In this document: positions 18,083-26,350 of the stretch, piece after piece | Numbering within the stretch: position 1 is the stretch's first letter | Layout of the letters: each line of letters begins with the position of its first letter | Origin: JANQUM01 sp047630355 | Lineage (GTDB): Bacteria > Bacteroidota > Bacteroidia > Cytophagales > Spirosomataceae | Direction: 5' to 3' | Assembly: GCA_047630355.1 (NCBI GenBank) | Contig: JBLHXN010000022.1 | Coordinates: 1 to 37,673 of the forward strand | DNA length: 37,673 nucleotides | The notes under the pieces: model-generated | Databases searched by the model: none | Seen by the model: the letters and a program-made list of their open reading frames with translations, nothing else | Told to the model about the DNA's origin: nothing | Made by a program: the position numbers and the translations under genes

Positions 18083-18577
18083 TCATTGCTTTACTATTAG
18101 TTTTTCAAATCGCACTTCGTCTTCCAGTTTAATCTTACCCGCTGTAATGATCTCGCAGGTAATTCCACCGTGGCCACGCATGGCATTGTAACCACCTTCA
18201 CCGAGGTTTTGCTCCATTCTGCTACACGGATGACAAAGTCCGGTCATTTTCAAACGAGCCGTTCCAATCGTAAATTCGGCATCATTAAAGGCAAGTAAAT
18301 TTATTCCCGAAACCACAATATTCCGTCGCAATGATGTCGGATTAATTTTATCTTTTTTCAGTAACTTCGCAACGGTTTCAATGTGTTCAGACTGAATGAG
18401 CGTGACCTGCCGTTTACGATTTTTGCCAGCATAATGATCTCCTTCGATGCCGCTTTCTGGTGAAACAGAAATTGCATCAGCAACTCTTATTTCACCCCTT
18501 TTCTCAGGTCGAAGGCTTACCCATTCTACTTTTCCAGCATGAGGAAATTTGACAAAAAGTTCTTTGATGTTTTGCAT
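18083..18577 (-). CDS. MOSC-domain protein
   Basis: 164 residues covering one MOSC domain: GIEGDHYAGKNRKRQVTLIQ near residues 44-63, INPTSLRRNIVVSGINL, and the conserved cysteine region MTGLCHPCSRMEQNLGEGGY. MOSC proteins bind molybdenum cofactor or handle sulfur for molybdo-enzymes; small single-domain ones often reduce N-hydroxylated compounds or are uncharacterised. Its start is 20 bases from the gntP stop, so it may be co-transcribed with gntP. Confidence 0.88.
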   Translation of the reverse strand: MQNIKELFVKFPHAGKVEWVSLRPEKRGEIRVADAISVSPESGIEGDHYAGKNRKRQVTLIQSEHIETVAKLLKKDKINPTSLRRNIVVSGINLLAFNDAEFTIGTARLKMTGLCHPCSRMEQNLGEGGYNAMRGHGGITCEIITAGKIKLEDEVRFEKLIVKQ

Positions 18578-18597
18578 TTAACAAGTGAAGTATAATT

Positions 18598-19905
18598 CTA
18601 CAAAAAAACGTCCAAAATTAACACACCAATTAACCCAACTACCGATACGATAGTTTCCATGACTGTCCAGGTTTTGAGGGTATCTTTTATACTCATATTG
18701 AAGTACTCTTTAAATAGCCAGAAGCCGCCGTCGTTTAAGTGTGAAAACATCAAACTTCCCGCTCCGATAGAAAGTACCATTAATTCCGGAACGATTCCAG
18801 TTTGTGATTGAATGAGCGGAGCCAAGATACTCACGGCGGTAAGTCCCGCCACCGTAGCTGAACCAATACAAATTCTGATAAGTCCGGCAATTGCCCAGCC
18901 CAAAATAAGCGGATTGATATTTACACCTTCGAGCAATTCACCAATGTATTGATTCGTGCCGCTGGCGGTCATAATTTCCTTCAATGCTCCGGCTCCGGCA
19001 ATAATTAACAAGATAATCGCCGTTCCTTTAAAGGCTTCTTCGAGGTGTTTACTGGTTTGTTGTAAAGTCAATCCTTGTCGAATTCCCAAAAAGTAAATGG
19101 CAACTAAAACTGAAATTAACATTCCAATATAATCCGAAGCTAACAACAAAATAAGCTGACTATCCGGAAAGTACCCTTTGATACCAGAAGAAATTGTCAA
19201 TAGAAAAACCGGTAACAAAGCCACAAATAGACTCACCAATAAACTCGGTTGCTTTTCTTTCGGGATGGGTTTTGTACCAAAAAGCGTTTGGTCGATAACG
19301 GGATTGTAATTCTTTAAAGTTTTGGCAAAAAGTGGTCCCGCGATAGCAATGGCGGGAATGGCGACAATAATTCCGTATAATAACGTCTTGCCTAAATCAG
19401 CGTTGAGTTGTGAAGCGATGGCGGCGGGCGAAGGGTGCGGTGGCAAATAACCGTGAGCCACCGATAGAGCCGAGAGCATCGGTATTCCTACGTAAAGTAG
19501 TGGCATTCCCGTAGAAGCGGTGATGGCAAAAATGAGGGGTACAACAATAATAAATCCCGCATTATAAAAAAGCGGTATTCCGATAATGAAGCCCGCTAAT
19601 GCGAGTCCCCATTGTAAATACTTTTTTCCGAATAATTGAATTAGTGAATCCGTGATTCTTTGAGCGGCACCACTTTCGGCTACAAGTTTTCCGAGCATTG
19701 CCCCGAAACCTATAATTAGCGTCAATTCGCCGAGCGTCCCCCCCACTCCGGTTTTTATTGCTTCCCCGATAGCGTCGGCGTCAAGACCTGCGGCTAAACC
19801 GAGTCCGATCGAAACGAGAATGAATGAGATGAATGTGTCAAACTTGAGTATGGCAATTAGAAGTACCAAACATAAGATCCCGGCGAGGGTAAGTAAAAGT
19901 GGCAT
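18598..19905 (-). CDS. gntP: GntP-family gluconate:H+ symporter
   Basis: 435 residues with about 12 hydrophobic helices. Family segments are ADAIGEAIKTGVGGTLGELT, LIIGFGAMLGKLVAESGAAQ, GIPLFYNAGFIIVVPLIFAI, VAHGYLPPHPSPAAIASQLN and MFSHLNDGGFWLFKEYFNMS. It imports gluconate or a similar sugar acid across the inner membrane. Next to it, divergently, lies a paraoxonase-like lactonase, which could produce a sugar acid from its lactone; this pairing is inference. A 30-codon open frame lies just upstream on the same strand. Confidence 0.93.
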   Translation of the reverse strand: MPLLLTLAGILCLVLLIAILKFDTFISFILVSIGLGLAAGLDADAIGEAIKTGVGGTLGELTLIIGFGAMLGKLVAESGAAQRITDSLIQLFGKKYLQWGLALAGFIIGIPLFYNAGFIIVVPLIFAITASTGMPLLYVGIPMLSALSVAHGYLPPHPSPAAIASQLNADLGKTLLYGIIVAIPAIAIAGPLFAKTLKNYNPVIDQTLFGTKPIPKEKQPSLLVSLFVALLPVFLLTISSGIKGYFPDSQLILLLASDYIGMLISVLVAIYFLGIRQGLTLQQTSKHLEEAFKGTAIILLIIAGAGALKEIMTASGTNQYIGELLEGVNINPLILGWAIAGLIRICIGSATVAGLTAVSILAPLIQSQTGIVPELMVLSIGAGSLMFSHLNDGGFWLFKEYFNMSIKDTLKTWTVMETIVSVVGLIGVLILDVFL

Positions 19906-19983
19906 TTATTATAAAAGGTTGAATTGAGAAATTTCCTCAAGATAATGCCATTTAATCAGAAAATTATCTGATTGGTGGGTTTC

Positions 19984-20076
19984 TTACTTATTTCCTTCTC
20001 TCATCAGTCTGACACCGTACATTGAGACGAAAAAAGTGGCGGTTAATTCTGTAACTACAAAAAGAAGAACTATCAT
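19984..20076 (-). CDS. Possible 30-residue single-helix membrane peptide upstream of gntP
   Basis: ATG at 20076, TAA at 19984. The peptide MIVLLFVVTELTATFFVSMY-GVRLMREGNK has one hydrophobic helix with a positively charged C-terminal tail, the look of a real small membrane protein. It lies 78 bases upstream of gntP on the same strand and could be its partner or a translated leader. No homologue is recognised; the call rests on composition and position only. Confidence 0.35.
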   Translation of the reverse strand: MIVLLFVVTELTATFFVSMYGVRLMREGNK

Positions 20077-20193
20077 TTTTATAAAAGTTGTGTGTTATTA
20101 ATATTGTTATTTGATTGATGATGTAAAATTCCTGTTCCAGCCACGAGAAAGCGAACTAAACCGTTATATTGGGCAATATTTTACCCAAAAACT

Positions 20194-21240
20194 ATGAAGA
20201 AAAGATACATTTTAGCCGTAATAGTAACTCTAATCGGAGTTTACGTGGTTTATACTTTACTCAAAGCGAACGTTTTTAAACCTTACGAAACAACTCAAAA
20301 TGCAGAAGTAAACGTTATTGTGGGTCCTCCGGGAATGGAAGATATTACCATCGATACTGCAACGGGATACGCTTATATTTCATCGCACGACCGACGAAAT
20401 TTTGAATCAAGAGGCAACATTTATTTATACGACATCAATGACCCTGGAAACAAATTTGTCAACCTCACCGCAGATTTTCCAAAGCAGGATTTCAGACCGC
20501 ACGGCATTTCGTTATTTATAGAGAACGACTCTACTAAATTTCTGTTCGTAATCTCTCACCGAATAGATAGTCAATCAATTGAACGCTTTAAAATAGAAGG
20601 TGCTTCGTTAAAACATCTCGATACCTTTAAGTCAACAGAATTCATAAGTCCGAACGATATTCACGCTATTTCCTCCACTGAGTTCTATTTGACGAACGAT
20701 CACGGTGAAACGAAAGGTTTTATGCGAACGGTTAAAGATTTCCTAAAAATTGGAACGGGAAGTGTGGTTTATTTTGACGGAAACAGCGGTAAAATAGTTG
20801 CTACGGGTATTCCTTACGCCAACGGAATTCACACTTCCAAAGACGGCAAGAAACTATTTATTGCTTCCACAAACGTGAACGAAATACTCGTTTTCAACAG
20901 AAATGCGGACAATACGCTCAAAGAGGAAACAGTATTTGACACGGGAATTGGCGTTGATAATATTGAGCTGGATAACGCCGGCAACTTGTACATTGGTTGT
21001 CACCCGCAATTATTAAAATTTTTGAGTCATTCAAAAGACAGCAAAAATTTATCACCGACCGTTGTCTTAAAAATGACTTACAACGAAGATTCAAAAACCT
21101 TCAAGCAAGAAACTATTTACACCGACGATGGCTCTAACCTTTCGGGCGGAAGCGTTGCCGCACCTTATATTCAAGCAAATGGTAAACAAATTATTTTAGC
21201 GGGTTCTGTTTTCGAGCGGAAGATGTTGGTTTTGAAGTAG
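20194..21240 (+). CDS. Paraoxonase/arylesterase-like lactonase (six-bladed propeller)
   Basis: 348 residues with an N-terminal membrane anchor or uncleaved signal (AVIVTLIGVYVVYTLL). The calcium-site and catalytic residues of the PON family can be lined up in order: E49/D50 in PGMEDITI, H103 in RPHGISLF, N154 in SPNDIHAI, the TNDHGE motif (about 167), N210 in YANGIHTS and D255/N256 in VDNIELDN. This is a good match to human PON1 motifs, so lactone or aryl-ester hydrolysis outside the cytoplasm is likely. It is divergent from gntP, suggesting sugar-lactone use; quorum-signal lactones are an alternative. Confidence 0.85.
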   Translation: MKKRYILAVIVTLIGVYVVYTLLKANVFKPYETTQNAEVNVIVGPPGMEDITIDTATGYAYISSHDRRNFESRGNIYLYDINDPGNKFVNLTADFPKQDFRPHGISLFIENDSTKFLFVISHRIDSQSIERFKIEGASLKHLDTFKSTEFISPNDIHAISSTEFYLTNDHGETKGFMRTVKDFLKIGTGSVVYFDGNSGKIVATGIPYANGIHTSKDGKKLFIASTNVNEILVFNRNADNTLKEETVFDTGIGVDNIELDNAGNLYIGCHPQLLKFLSHSKDSKNLSPTVVLKMTYNEDSKTFKQETIYTDDGSNLSGGSVAAPYIQANGKQIILAGSVFERKMLVLK

Positions 21241-21360
21241 AATATCTACTAAAACATAGTTATCACATCTCATCAATATGCAGTAGGTAATTGCAATGTG
21301 TATTGATTTTCCAATATTGATCCAAAAAACGTCTATTTTGAGTAGATGAAAATTTAAAAA

Positions 21361-22119
21361 ATGAGACTAACTCTTATACTTTTAGTATTCGTCCAAATAA
21401 GTCTATTTAATTGTAAAAATATCACCTCAACTGAGCCAGATATTGAAAAAGCAATTATTAGCTTAACAGATAGGTTTCCTCAATTATCTAACGAAAAACT
21501 TAATCAATCCGATTATTACAAGCTTACTCGTAGCGTCAAAAACGGGGATAGAAATTTTGAGATTCAACTTCGATCAGCACCAGATAGTATAAAAGACGAA
21601 CAACAAATAATTGTCTTAATTAATCAATTAGGAAAATGTTACGCTATCCCTTTTCTTTCAAATACATATCGAGACTACTGGAATTTTGAATTTGACAACC
21701 TAATATCAACTATCAAGCAGACAAATACGACCTTCGATAAAGAACTAAAGACCGCACTAAACGTTTTAAATTTGAATGACGATAGAGGAACTAGTGGTGT
21801 TGTCATACACGAAATGTTATTCTCAGTTTTACATTGTAAAAAGGTTACTGAAAACGACAGCACTGACTTGGCAGTTCTTTATATGGAGGACAACAATGAC
21901 CTTCCTGACGAAAAATATGAAAACTGCCACGAAAGGCTTGAAAAGAATTATAAAGCCCTTTCGAGTGAGTGGCATCCATATGTATCTATGAGTTACTATA
22001 ATGCTTATTGGGATGAAAAAAACCACAGAGTTTACCAACTCAGTGGAATGAGGAAAATAGAAGAATTGCATGTTAAAGTTTATCGGCAAGATTGTGTATT
22101 CCACCCAATTGTTTTGTAG
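21361..22119 (+). CDS. Lipoprotein of unknown function
   Basis: 252 residues with a lipoprotein signal peptide (LILLVFVQISLFNC, lipidated Cys19). The rest is acidic and soluble with no motif recognised. Two segments, NDRGTSGVVIHEMLFSVLHC and YVSMSYYNAYWDEKNHRVYQ, might mark a fold. It is preceded by an A-rich leader and flanked by unrelated genes. Confidence 0.75.
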   Translation: MRLTLILLVFVQISLFNCKNITSTEPDIEKAIISLTDRFPQLSNEKLNQSDYYKLTRSVKNGDRNFEIQLRSAPDSIKDEQQIIVLINQLGKCYAIPFLSNTYRDYWNFEFDNLISTIKQTNTTFDKELKTALNVLNLNDDRGTSGVVIHEMLFSVLHCKKVTENDSTDLAVLYMEDNNDLPDEKYENCHERLEKNYKALSSEWHPYVSMSYYNAYWDEKNHRVYQLSGMRKIEELHVKVYRQDCVFHPIVL

Positions 22120-22234
22120 AACAAGTCTCTTTTTATCTGTAGTTTTTAAAACATTAATAAAATCTTTCAATAGTCGGCTCGCACTTTATCAACTTCATAT
22201 TTGTTGAACCTATCAAACGTAAAATTCACGCTTT

Positions 22235-23359
22235 TTGAAAAAGTTCATCAAATACTTCATGCTCACACTTCTTGCTATTATTCTCATCGTAGCGGTGGGA
22301 GGATTTCTGTTCCTTAATCTAAGTCCGCAGTTTGGCCGAGATGCTACCCAAACCCAAAAAGACGCTTACGCTATATCAGGTAATTTCGTTAACGGCAAAT
22401 TTCAAAACCTGATTGAAACCGATATGACCATGGGTTTCAGTAAAGGCATGGTTGTTCTCAGAGAATATCTCAAAAAAGCCGAAAACCGCGAACCAGATAA
22501 ACCAGTTCCGGTTCAAAAAATTGATTCGCTCGACATCGTAAAAAACCATCCGGCTAAACTGACGTGGTTCGGACATTCAACTTTTTTGCTCGAAATCAAT
22601 GATAAAAACATCCTTATTGACCCGATGTTCGGGGATTCGCCTTCGCCCATTCCAGCATTGGGAACAAAGCGTTACAGCAAAGAACTACCAATTGCCGTTG
22701 AGAAACTTCCAATAATTGACGCGGTCATTTTTTCGCACGATCATTACGACCATTTAGACTACGGTTCGGTGTTGAAATTAAAGGATAAAGTAAAGCATTT
22801 CTACGTGCCACTTGCCGTTGGAAATCACTTGCGGGCGTGGGGCGTTCCTGACGAAAATATCAGCGAATTAAACTGGTGGGACGAAGTGAGTTTAGAAGAA
22901 ATAAAGTTTATCTGTACTCCCGCCCGACACTTTTCGGGTCGTGGGATAACAAATCGTTTCTCTACGCTGTGGAGTTCGTGGATTATCAAAACCGATTCGT
23001 TAAATCTCTTCTTTAGTGGAGACAGTGGTTACGGGCCTCACTTTAAAGAAATTGGTGAACGCTTCGGGCCGTTTGACTTTGCGATGATGGAATGCGGACA
23101 ATACAACGAAAACTGGGACAATATTCACATGATGCCCGAGGAAACCGCCCAAGCCGCCGTTGATATAAAAACCAAACAAATGATGCCCATTCATTGGGGA
23201 GCATTTACGCTCGCCCTCCACGAATGGACTGACCCCGTAGAACGCGTCACTAAAGCCGCCGCAAAACTAAATATGCCGCTCGTTACTCCCAAAATTGGAC
23301 AATCAATTGACCTCACCAAGGAAGAAAAGCCAAACTCTACGTGGTGGAGAGATATTTGA
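22235..23359 (+). CDS. NAPE-PLD-like metallo-beta-lactamase-fold hydrolase
   Basis: 374 residues from a TTG at 22235; an N-terminal membrane helix (FMLTLLAIILIVAVGGFLFL) anchors it. The metal motif is SHDHYDHLD, preceded by TWFGHSTFLLEINDKNILID and DPMFGDSPSP, then the third histidine in CTPARHFSGRG, the bridging aspartate in LFFSGDSGYGPHF and the final histidine in MMPIHWGAFTLALHEW. This order is that of N-acyl-phosphatidylethanolamine phospholipase D-like enzymes and UlaG relatives. A membrane-facing phosphodiesterase role is likely; the substrate is unknown. Confidence 0.88.
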   Translation: MKKFIKYFMLTLLAIILIVAVGGFLFLNLSPQFGRDATQTQKDAYAISGNFVNGKFQNLIETDMTMGFSKGMVVLREYLKKAENREPDKPVPVQKIDSLDIVKNHPAKLTWFGHSTFLLEINDKNILIDPMFGDSPSPIPALGTKRYSKELPIAVEKLPIIDAVIFSHDHYDHLDYGSVLKLKDKVKHFYVPLAVGNHLRAWGVPDENISELNWWDEVSLEEIKFICTPARHFSGRGITNRFSTLWSSWIIKTDSLNLFFSGDSGYGPHFKEIGERFGPFDFAMMECGQYNENWDNIHMMPEETAQAAVDIKTKQMMPIHWGAFTLALHEWTDPVERVTKAAAKLNMPLVTPKIGQSIDLTKEEKPNSTWWRDI

Positions 23360-23385
23360 GGGTTAAAGAAATTGTAGAATAAGTA

Positions 23386-23425
23386 ATTCCCCTCCTTGGA
23401 GGGGCGACCGACGCTCGGTGGGTGA
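23386..23425. repeat. Interspersed CCCCTCC-TTGGAGGGG motif
   Basis: The TTCCCCTCCTTGGAGGGG palindrome plus a trailing CTCGGTGGGTGA lies just after the MBL-hydrolase gene. A related copy is at 28175-28230. Such paired CCCTCC/GGAGGG plus GGTGGG units are dispersed between genes in many Bacteroidota. It may also work as a terminator hairpin. Confidence 0.6.
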
Positions 23426-23446
23426 AGGCATAGAATTAGAAATCCA

Positions 23447-24354
23447 TCAATTCTTCGCCTCTTCAGATATAACAATCTTCTTCGCTACTTCCACCGAATC
23501 GGTTTCGATGGTGCCGCCGTTGAAAATATAAATCATGTCTTTGAGGAATTTATCGCCGTCGCTTTCGGATTTGAAATTACTGACAAACATGGGAATATAA
23601 TAACTCCCGTGGTCGCTGTTTTCCACCATAGTAATGAAAACCCTTTGAAGAGTTTTGTGTTTTCAGAAATGCCCGCTACATCGCCACCCTTAATACCGAA
23701 AGCACCATTTTTTTGAGCATTTAGCTTTAGTTACTCCATCAACCAATCCTTATTTTTGAATTTCTTTTCGGAGCGAATCCGCTTCATTAAGTGCATAATA
23801 TCACCCGCCGTTACGAAATTAGTAGTTCCGGCACGTTCGTTTTTCAACGAATCTACTAAGGGTCTTCTTATATATGTATTGGCTAAATTCTTGTCTCTCA
23901 ACCTATCCACAATCTTCTGGCAACCAATGGATGTTTCCACTACTTTTTCCAACGTAAATTCTTTCCCAACATCTTCCGGTCCAAAGAATCCTTCTTTATT
24001 CTGTTTAATTTGGTTTGCTGTAATTTCAACGGTTTTGTCTAAGTCTAACTCTTTCTTCTTAACCTACCAAAGTGCTTCGTAAACAGTGGGGAATTTTATA
24101 CCGTCAATAGATGAAATGGGCAAATTTGCGTTTCGGCAGTATTGCTTAAACGAATTATCAATCGACTGAAAACAAATATGAAACGTCCCGTTTTGTGGAT
24201 TCTTTTTTATGTAACGGTCCATTCGATTAGGCCAGTGAGCATCTTTCTTTGTAGGTTGTGGAATTGCCGCGATTAACCCCACGAATAGTAAAGGTAAAAG
24301 CAAACGCCTGCCAAGCCTGATGATAGAGTTACCCAGCATATTTTCTTGAGTCAA
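23447..24354 (-). pseudogene. Decayed serine beta-lactamase-like (class A fold) gene
   Basis: Read leftward from the start at 24354 the frame begins with a basic, hydrophobic signal/anchor (LGRRLLLPLLFVGLIAAIPQ). It then stops at TAG 24064-24066, continues in the same frame (KKKELDLDKTVEITANQIKQ ... GTTNFVTAGDIMHLMKRIRS) to a second stop TAA near 23731, goes on in frame (GAFGIKGGDVAGISENTKLF), then shifts frame near 23640-23650 and resumes as ITMVENSDHGSYYIPMFVSN ... FLKDMIYIFNGG to 23447. The order of segments matches class A beta-lactamase-fold serine hydrolases, but a clear S-x-x-K is missing before KFPTVYEALW. Two stops, a frameshift and the lost motif make it a pseudogene. The family call is from motif order only. 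Confidence 0.65.
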
Positions 24355-24476
24355 AATGTAGAATGGTCGGTTTATTGAAGAATTACTTTAATAAACTGAC
24401 CATTGAGTCAACATTTGGCGGTTGGCTTCGGTTGACTATTATATTCTAAAAGGTTCAAACAAATCTACTCATATTT

Positions 24477-25415
24477 TTGGAAATGTTATACATCGCCTAC
24501 GATTCCATATACTGCCATCCGCTTCCTGAAGGGCATCGTTTTCCGATGTTGAAGTACGAACTCATTCCCGAACAACTGATATACGAAGGTACCTGCACGC
24601 CCGAAAACTTCTTTTCTCCGAAAAATTTCATGTCGGATGATGAGCTGACAAAATTCATTTTGATGGCACACGAACAAGCGTACCTCGACGACTTGCTCAA
24701 TGTGCGTATTTCCCCAAAAATGGAACGGCGAATCGGGTTTCCGGTCACAAAAAAACTGGTAGAACGTGAATTGGTCATAACCAAAGGTACGATTCAATGT
24801 TGTCACCACGCATTCCAAAACGGCGTGGCAATGAACATAGCTGGCGGTACGCACCACGCTTACCCAGACAAAGGAGAAGGTTTTTGTTTGTTGAACGATG
24901 TTGGTGTAGCCAGCCACTATTTGCTTTCGAAAGGATTGGCAAAGAAAATACTCGTGATAGATTTGGACGTTCATCAGGGAAACGGAACTGCCGTAATGTT
25001 TCAGGATAATCCGCAGATATTTACGTTTTCAATGCACGGAGGTGAGAATTACCCGTTGAAAAAAGAGATTTCGGATGTGGATGTTCCGTTGCCCACTTAC
25101 ACGACAGATAATGCATATTTAGGTGCATTATACGGTGCGTTGCCGGATTTAATAAAAAACGTAGAACCGGATTTCCTGTTCTACGTTTCGGGAGTGGACA
25201 TTCTTGAATCAGACAAATTAGGTAAGCTAAACGTCAGTATTCAAGGCTGTAAAATACGGGATGAGTTCGTTTTCAAGACCGCTTTTGAGGCAGAATTGCC
25301 CATTGTGGTGACTATGGGGGGCGGTTACTCACCCCGCATCGCGGATATTGTAGAAGCTCACTGCAACACCTTTCGGGTTGCTGAACTTATGTACCGTGAC
25401 CTCACAATTCTGTGA
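24477..25415 (+). CDS. Histone-deacetylase-fold amidohydrolase
   Basis: About 310 residues; TTG 24477 or, as likely, ATG 24483 (MLYIAYDSIYCHPLPEGHRF). All zinc-site and catalytic segments of the family are visible: GGTHHAYPDKGEGFCLLND (paired histidines about residue 125), LVIDLDVHQGNGTAVMF (zinc Asp and His), VSGVDILESDKLGKL (second zinc Asp) and MGGGYSPRIADI. In bacteria these enzymes deacetylate acetoin-utilisation proteins, polyamines or other small amides, so acetylpolyamine or protein-lysine deacetylation is plausible. The 3' end overlaps a small convergent open frame by 14 bases. Confidence 0.92.
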   Translation: MEMLYIAYDSIYCHPLPEGHRFPMLKYELIPEQLIYEGTCTPENFFSPKNFMSDDELTKFILMAHEQAYLDDLLNVRISPKMERRIGFPVTKKLVERELVITKGTIQCCHHAFQNGVAMNIAGGTHHAYPDKGEGFCLLNDVGVASHYLLSKGLAKKILVIDLDVHQGNGTAVMFQDNPQIFTFSMHGGENYPLKKEISDVDVPLPTYTTDNAYLGALYGALPDLIKNVEPDFLFYVSGVDILESDKLGKLNVSIQGCKIRDEFVFKTAFEAELPIVVTMGGGYSPRIADIVEAHCNTFRVAELMYRDLTIL

Positions 25416-25596
25416 GGTAATCTACCATTGCCATATTGATTGCATGCTTCGAGTCAACTCCCTCTTTGAGGTAATAAAGGCACGATTTAATAAAGATAAG
25501 TTCTTGTTCTTTTTGAAAGGAAATCTCATTACTAACAGTCATCAGCTCATCAATGTAGCTAGCGGGTATCGTAACTTCGTTTTGTGGATGATTCAA
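25402..25596 (-). CDS. Small hypothetical protein
   Basis: 64 residues from a TTG at 25596, convergent with and overlapping the end of the deacetylase-like gene by 14 bases. The sequence (NHPQNEVTIPASYIDELMTV ... YYLKEGVDSKHAINMAMVDYLTEL) has ordinary amino-acid use and predicted helices, so it may be real, but there is no recognisable domain. Confidence 0.45.
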   Translation of the reverse strand: MNHPQNEVTIPASYIDELMTVSNEISFQKEQELIFIKSCLYYLKEGVDSKHAINMAMVDYLTEL

Positions 25597-25816
25597 TGTA
25601 TGTTAAGTTTTGTACTTTCTTTAACATCAAAAAAAGTGCCTTTTTGGGGCTTATAAAAACAAAGCCACTAAAACCTTAACCAATAGCATCTTATCGGAAA
25701 AGTGCTATTGTAATACATGTAACTGGCATGATTTTTAACAAGAGCAAATTTCGGAATATTTCGCTATTTTTGTTCTCCTACAAATTGGAAACTGTCTTGC
25801 CAAATTTCTATAAAAC

Positions 25817-26278
25817 ATGAAAAAAATTCTCTTATTATTTATTTTCGTTACTTTCTATGAAAACAAATCGCTTGCCCAGCAACATTCTGAAGTGGAAGTT
25901 AAATCAGTAATCGAACAATTATTTGACGGAATGCGGGCAAATGACTCACTGCTCATAAAAGCGACTTTTCATTACAGTTGCACACTCCAAACCATTCAAA
26001 ATAATAACGCAGGAAATGGAGTGGTAAACAAAAGTGATATGACTAGTTTTATCAAAGCCGTTGGAACAAAACGCGAAGGCGTACAACTGGACGAACGAAT
26101 CAGCGGCTACGATATAAAGATTGACGGCGACATGGCAACTGCCTGGATTCCGTATTCATTTTATATTAGTGACGTGTTCAGTCATTGCGGTGTAAATGCG
26201 TTCACGCTCGTTTACCAATCGGACAGCTGGAAAATTCTGAGCATCACGGATACCCGAAGGAAAAGCGGCTGCAAATAA
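25817..26278 (+). CDS. Secreted NTF2-like protein (lumazine-binding-like/SnoaL-like)
   Basis: 153 residues with a signal peptide (ILLLFIFVTFYENKSLAQ). The mature part is one cone-shaped NTF2-like fold: VEVKSVIEQLFDGMRANDSL, ERISGYDIKIDGDMATAWIP, YSFYISDVFSHCGVNAFTLV and the terminal WKILSITDTRRKSGC, the C-terminal signature of the putative lumazine-binding subgroup. A perfect TAnnTTTG element (TATTTTTG, 25765-25772) lies 45 bases upstream, though no matching -33 was found. Biochemical role unknown. Confidence 0.85.
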   Translation: MKKILLLFIFVTFYENKSLAQQHSEVEVKSVIEQLFDGMRANDSLLIKATFHYSCTLQTIQNNNAGNGVVNKSDMTSFIKAVGTKREGVQLDERISGYDIKIDGDMATAWIPYSFYISDVFSHCGVNAFTLVYQSDSWKILSITDTRRKSGCK

Positions 26279-26350
26279 TGTGGATGTTCGATGTTATTTA
26301 AGACATCAATAAAAGTTAATCTTACACTCAAAAATACTCCCCTAAAATAC

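Noticed and set aside
24486..24974. Long open frame antisense to the deacetylase-like gene
   Set aside because: Cysteine- and aromatic-rich product without motifs; the plus-strand gene has all family motifs, so this is a reverse-strand shadow.
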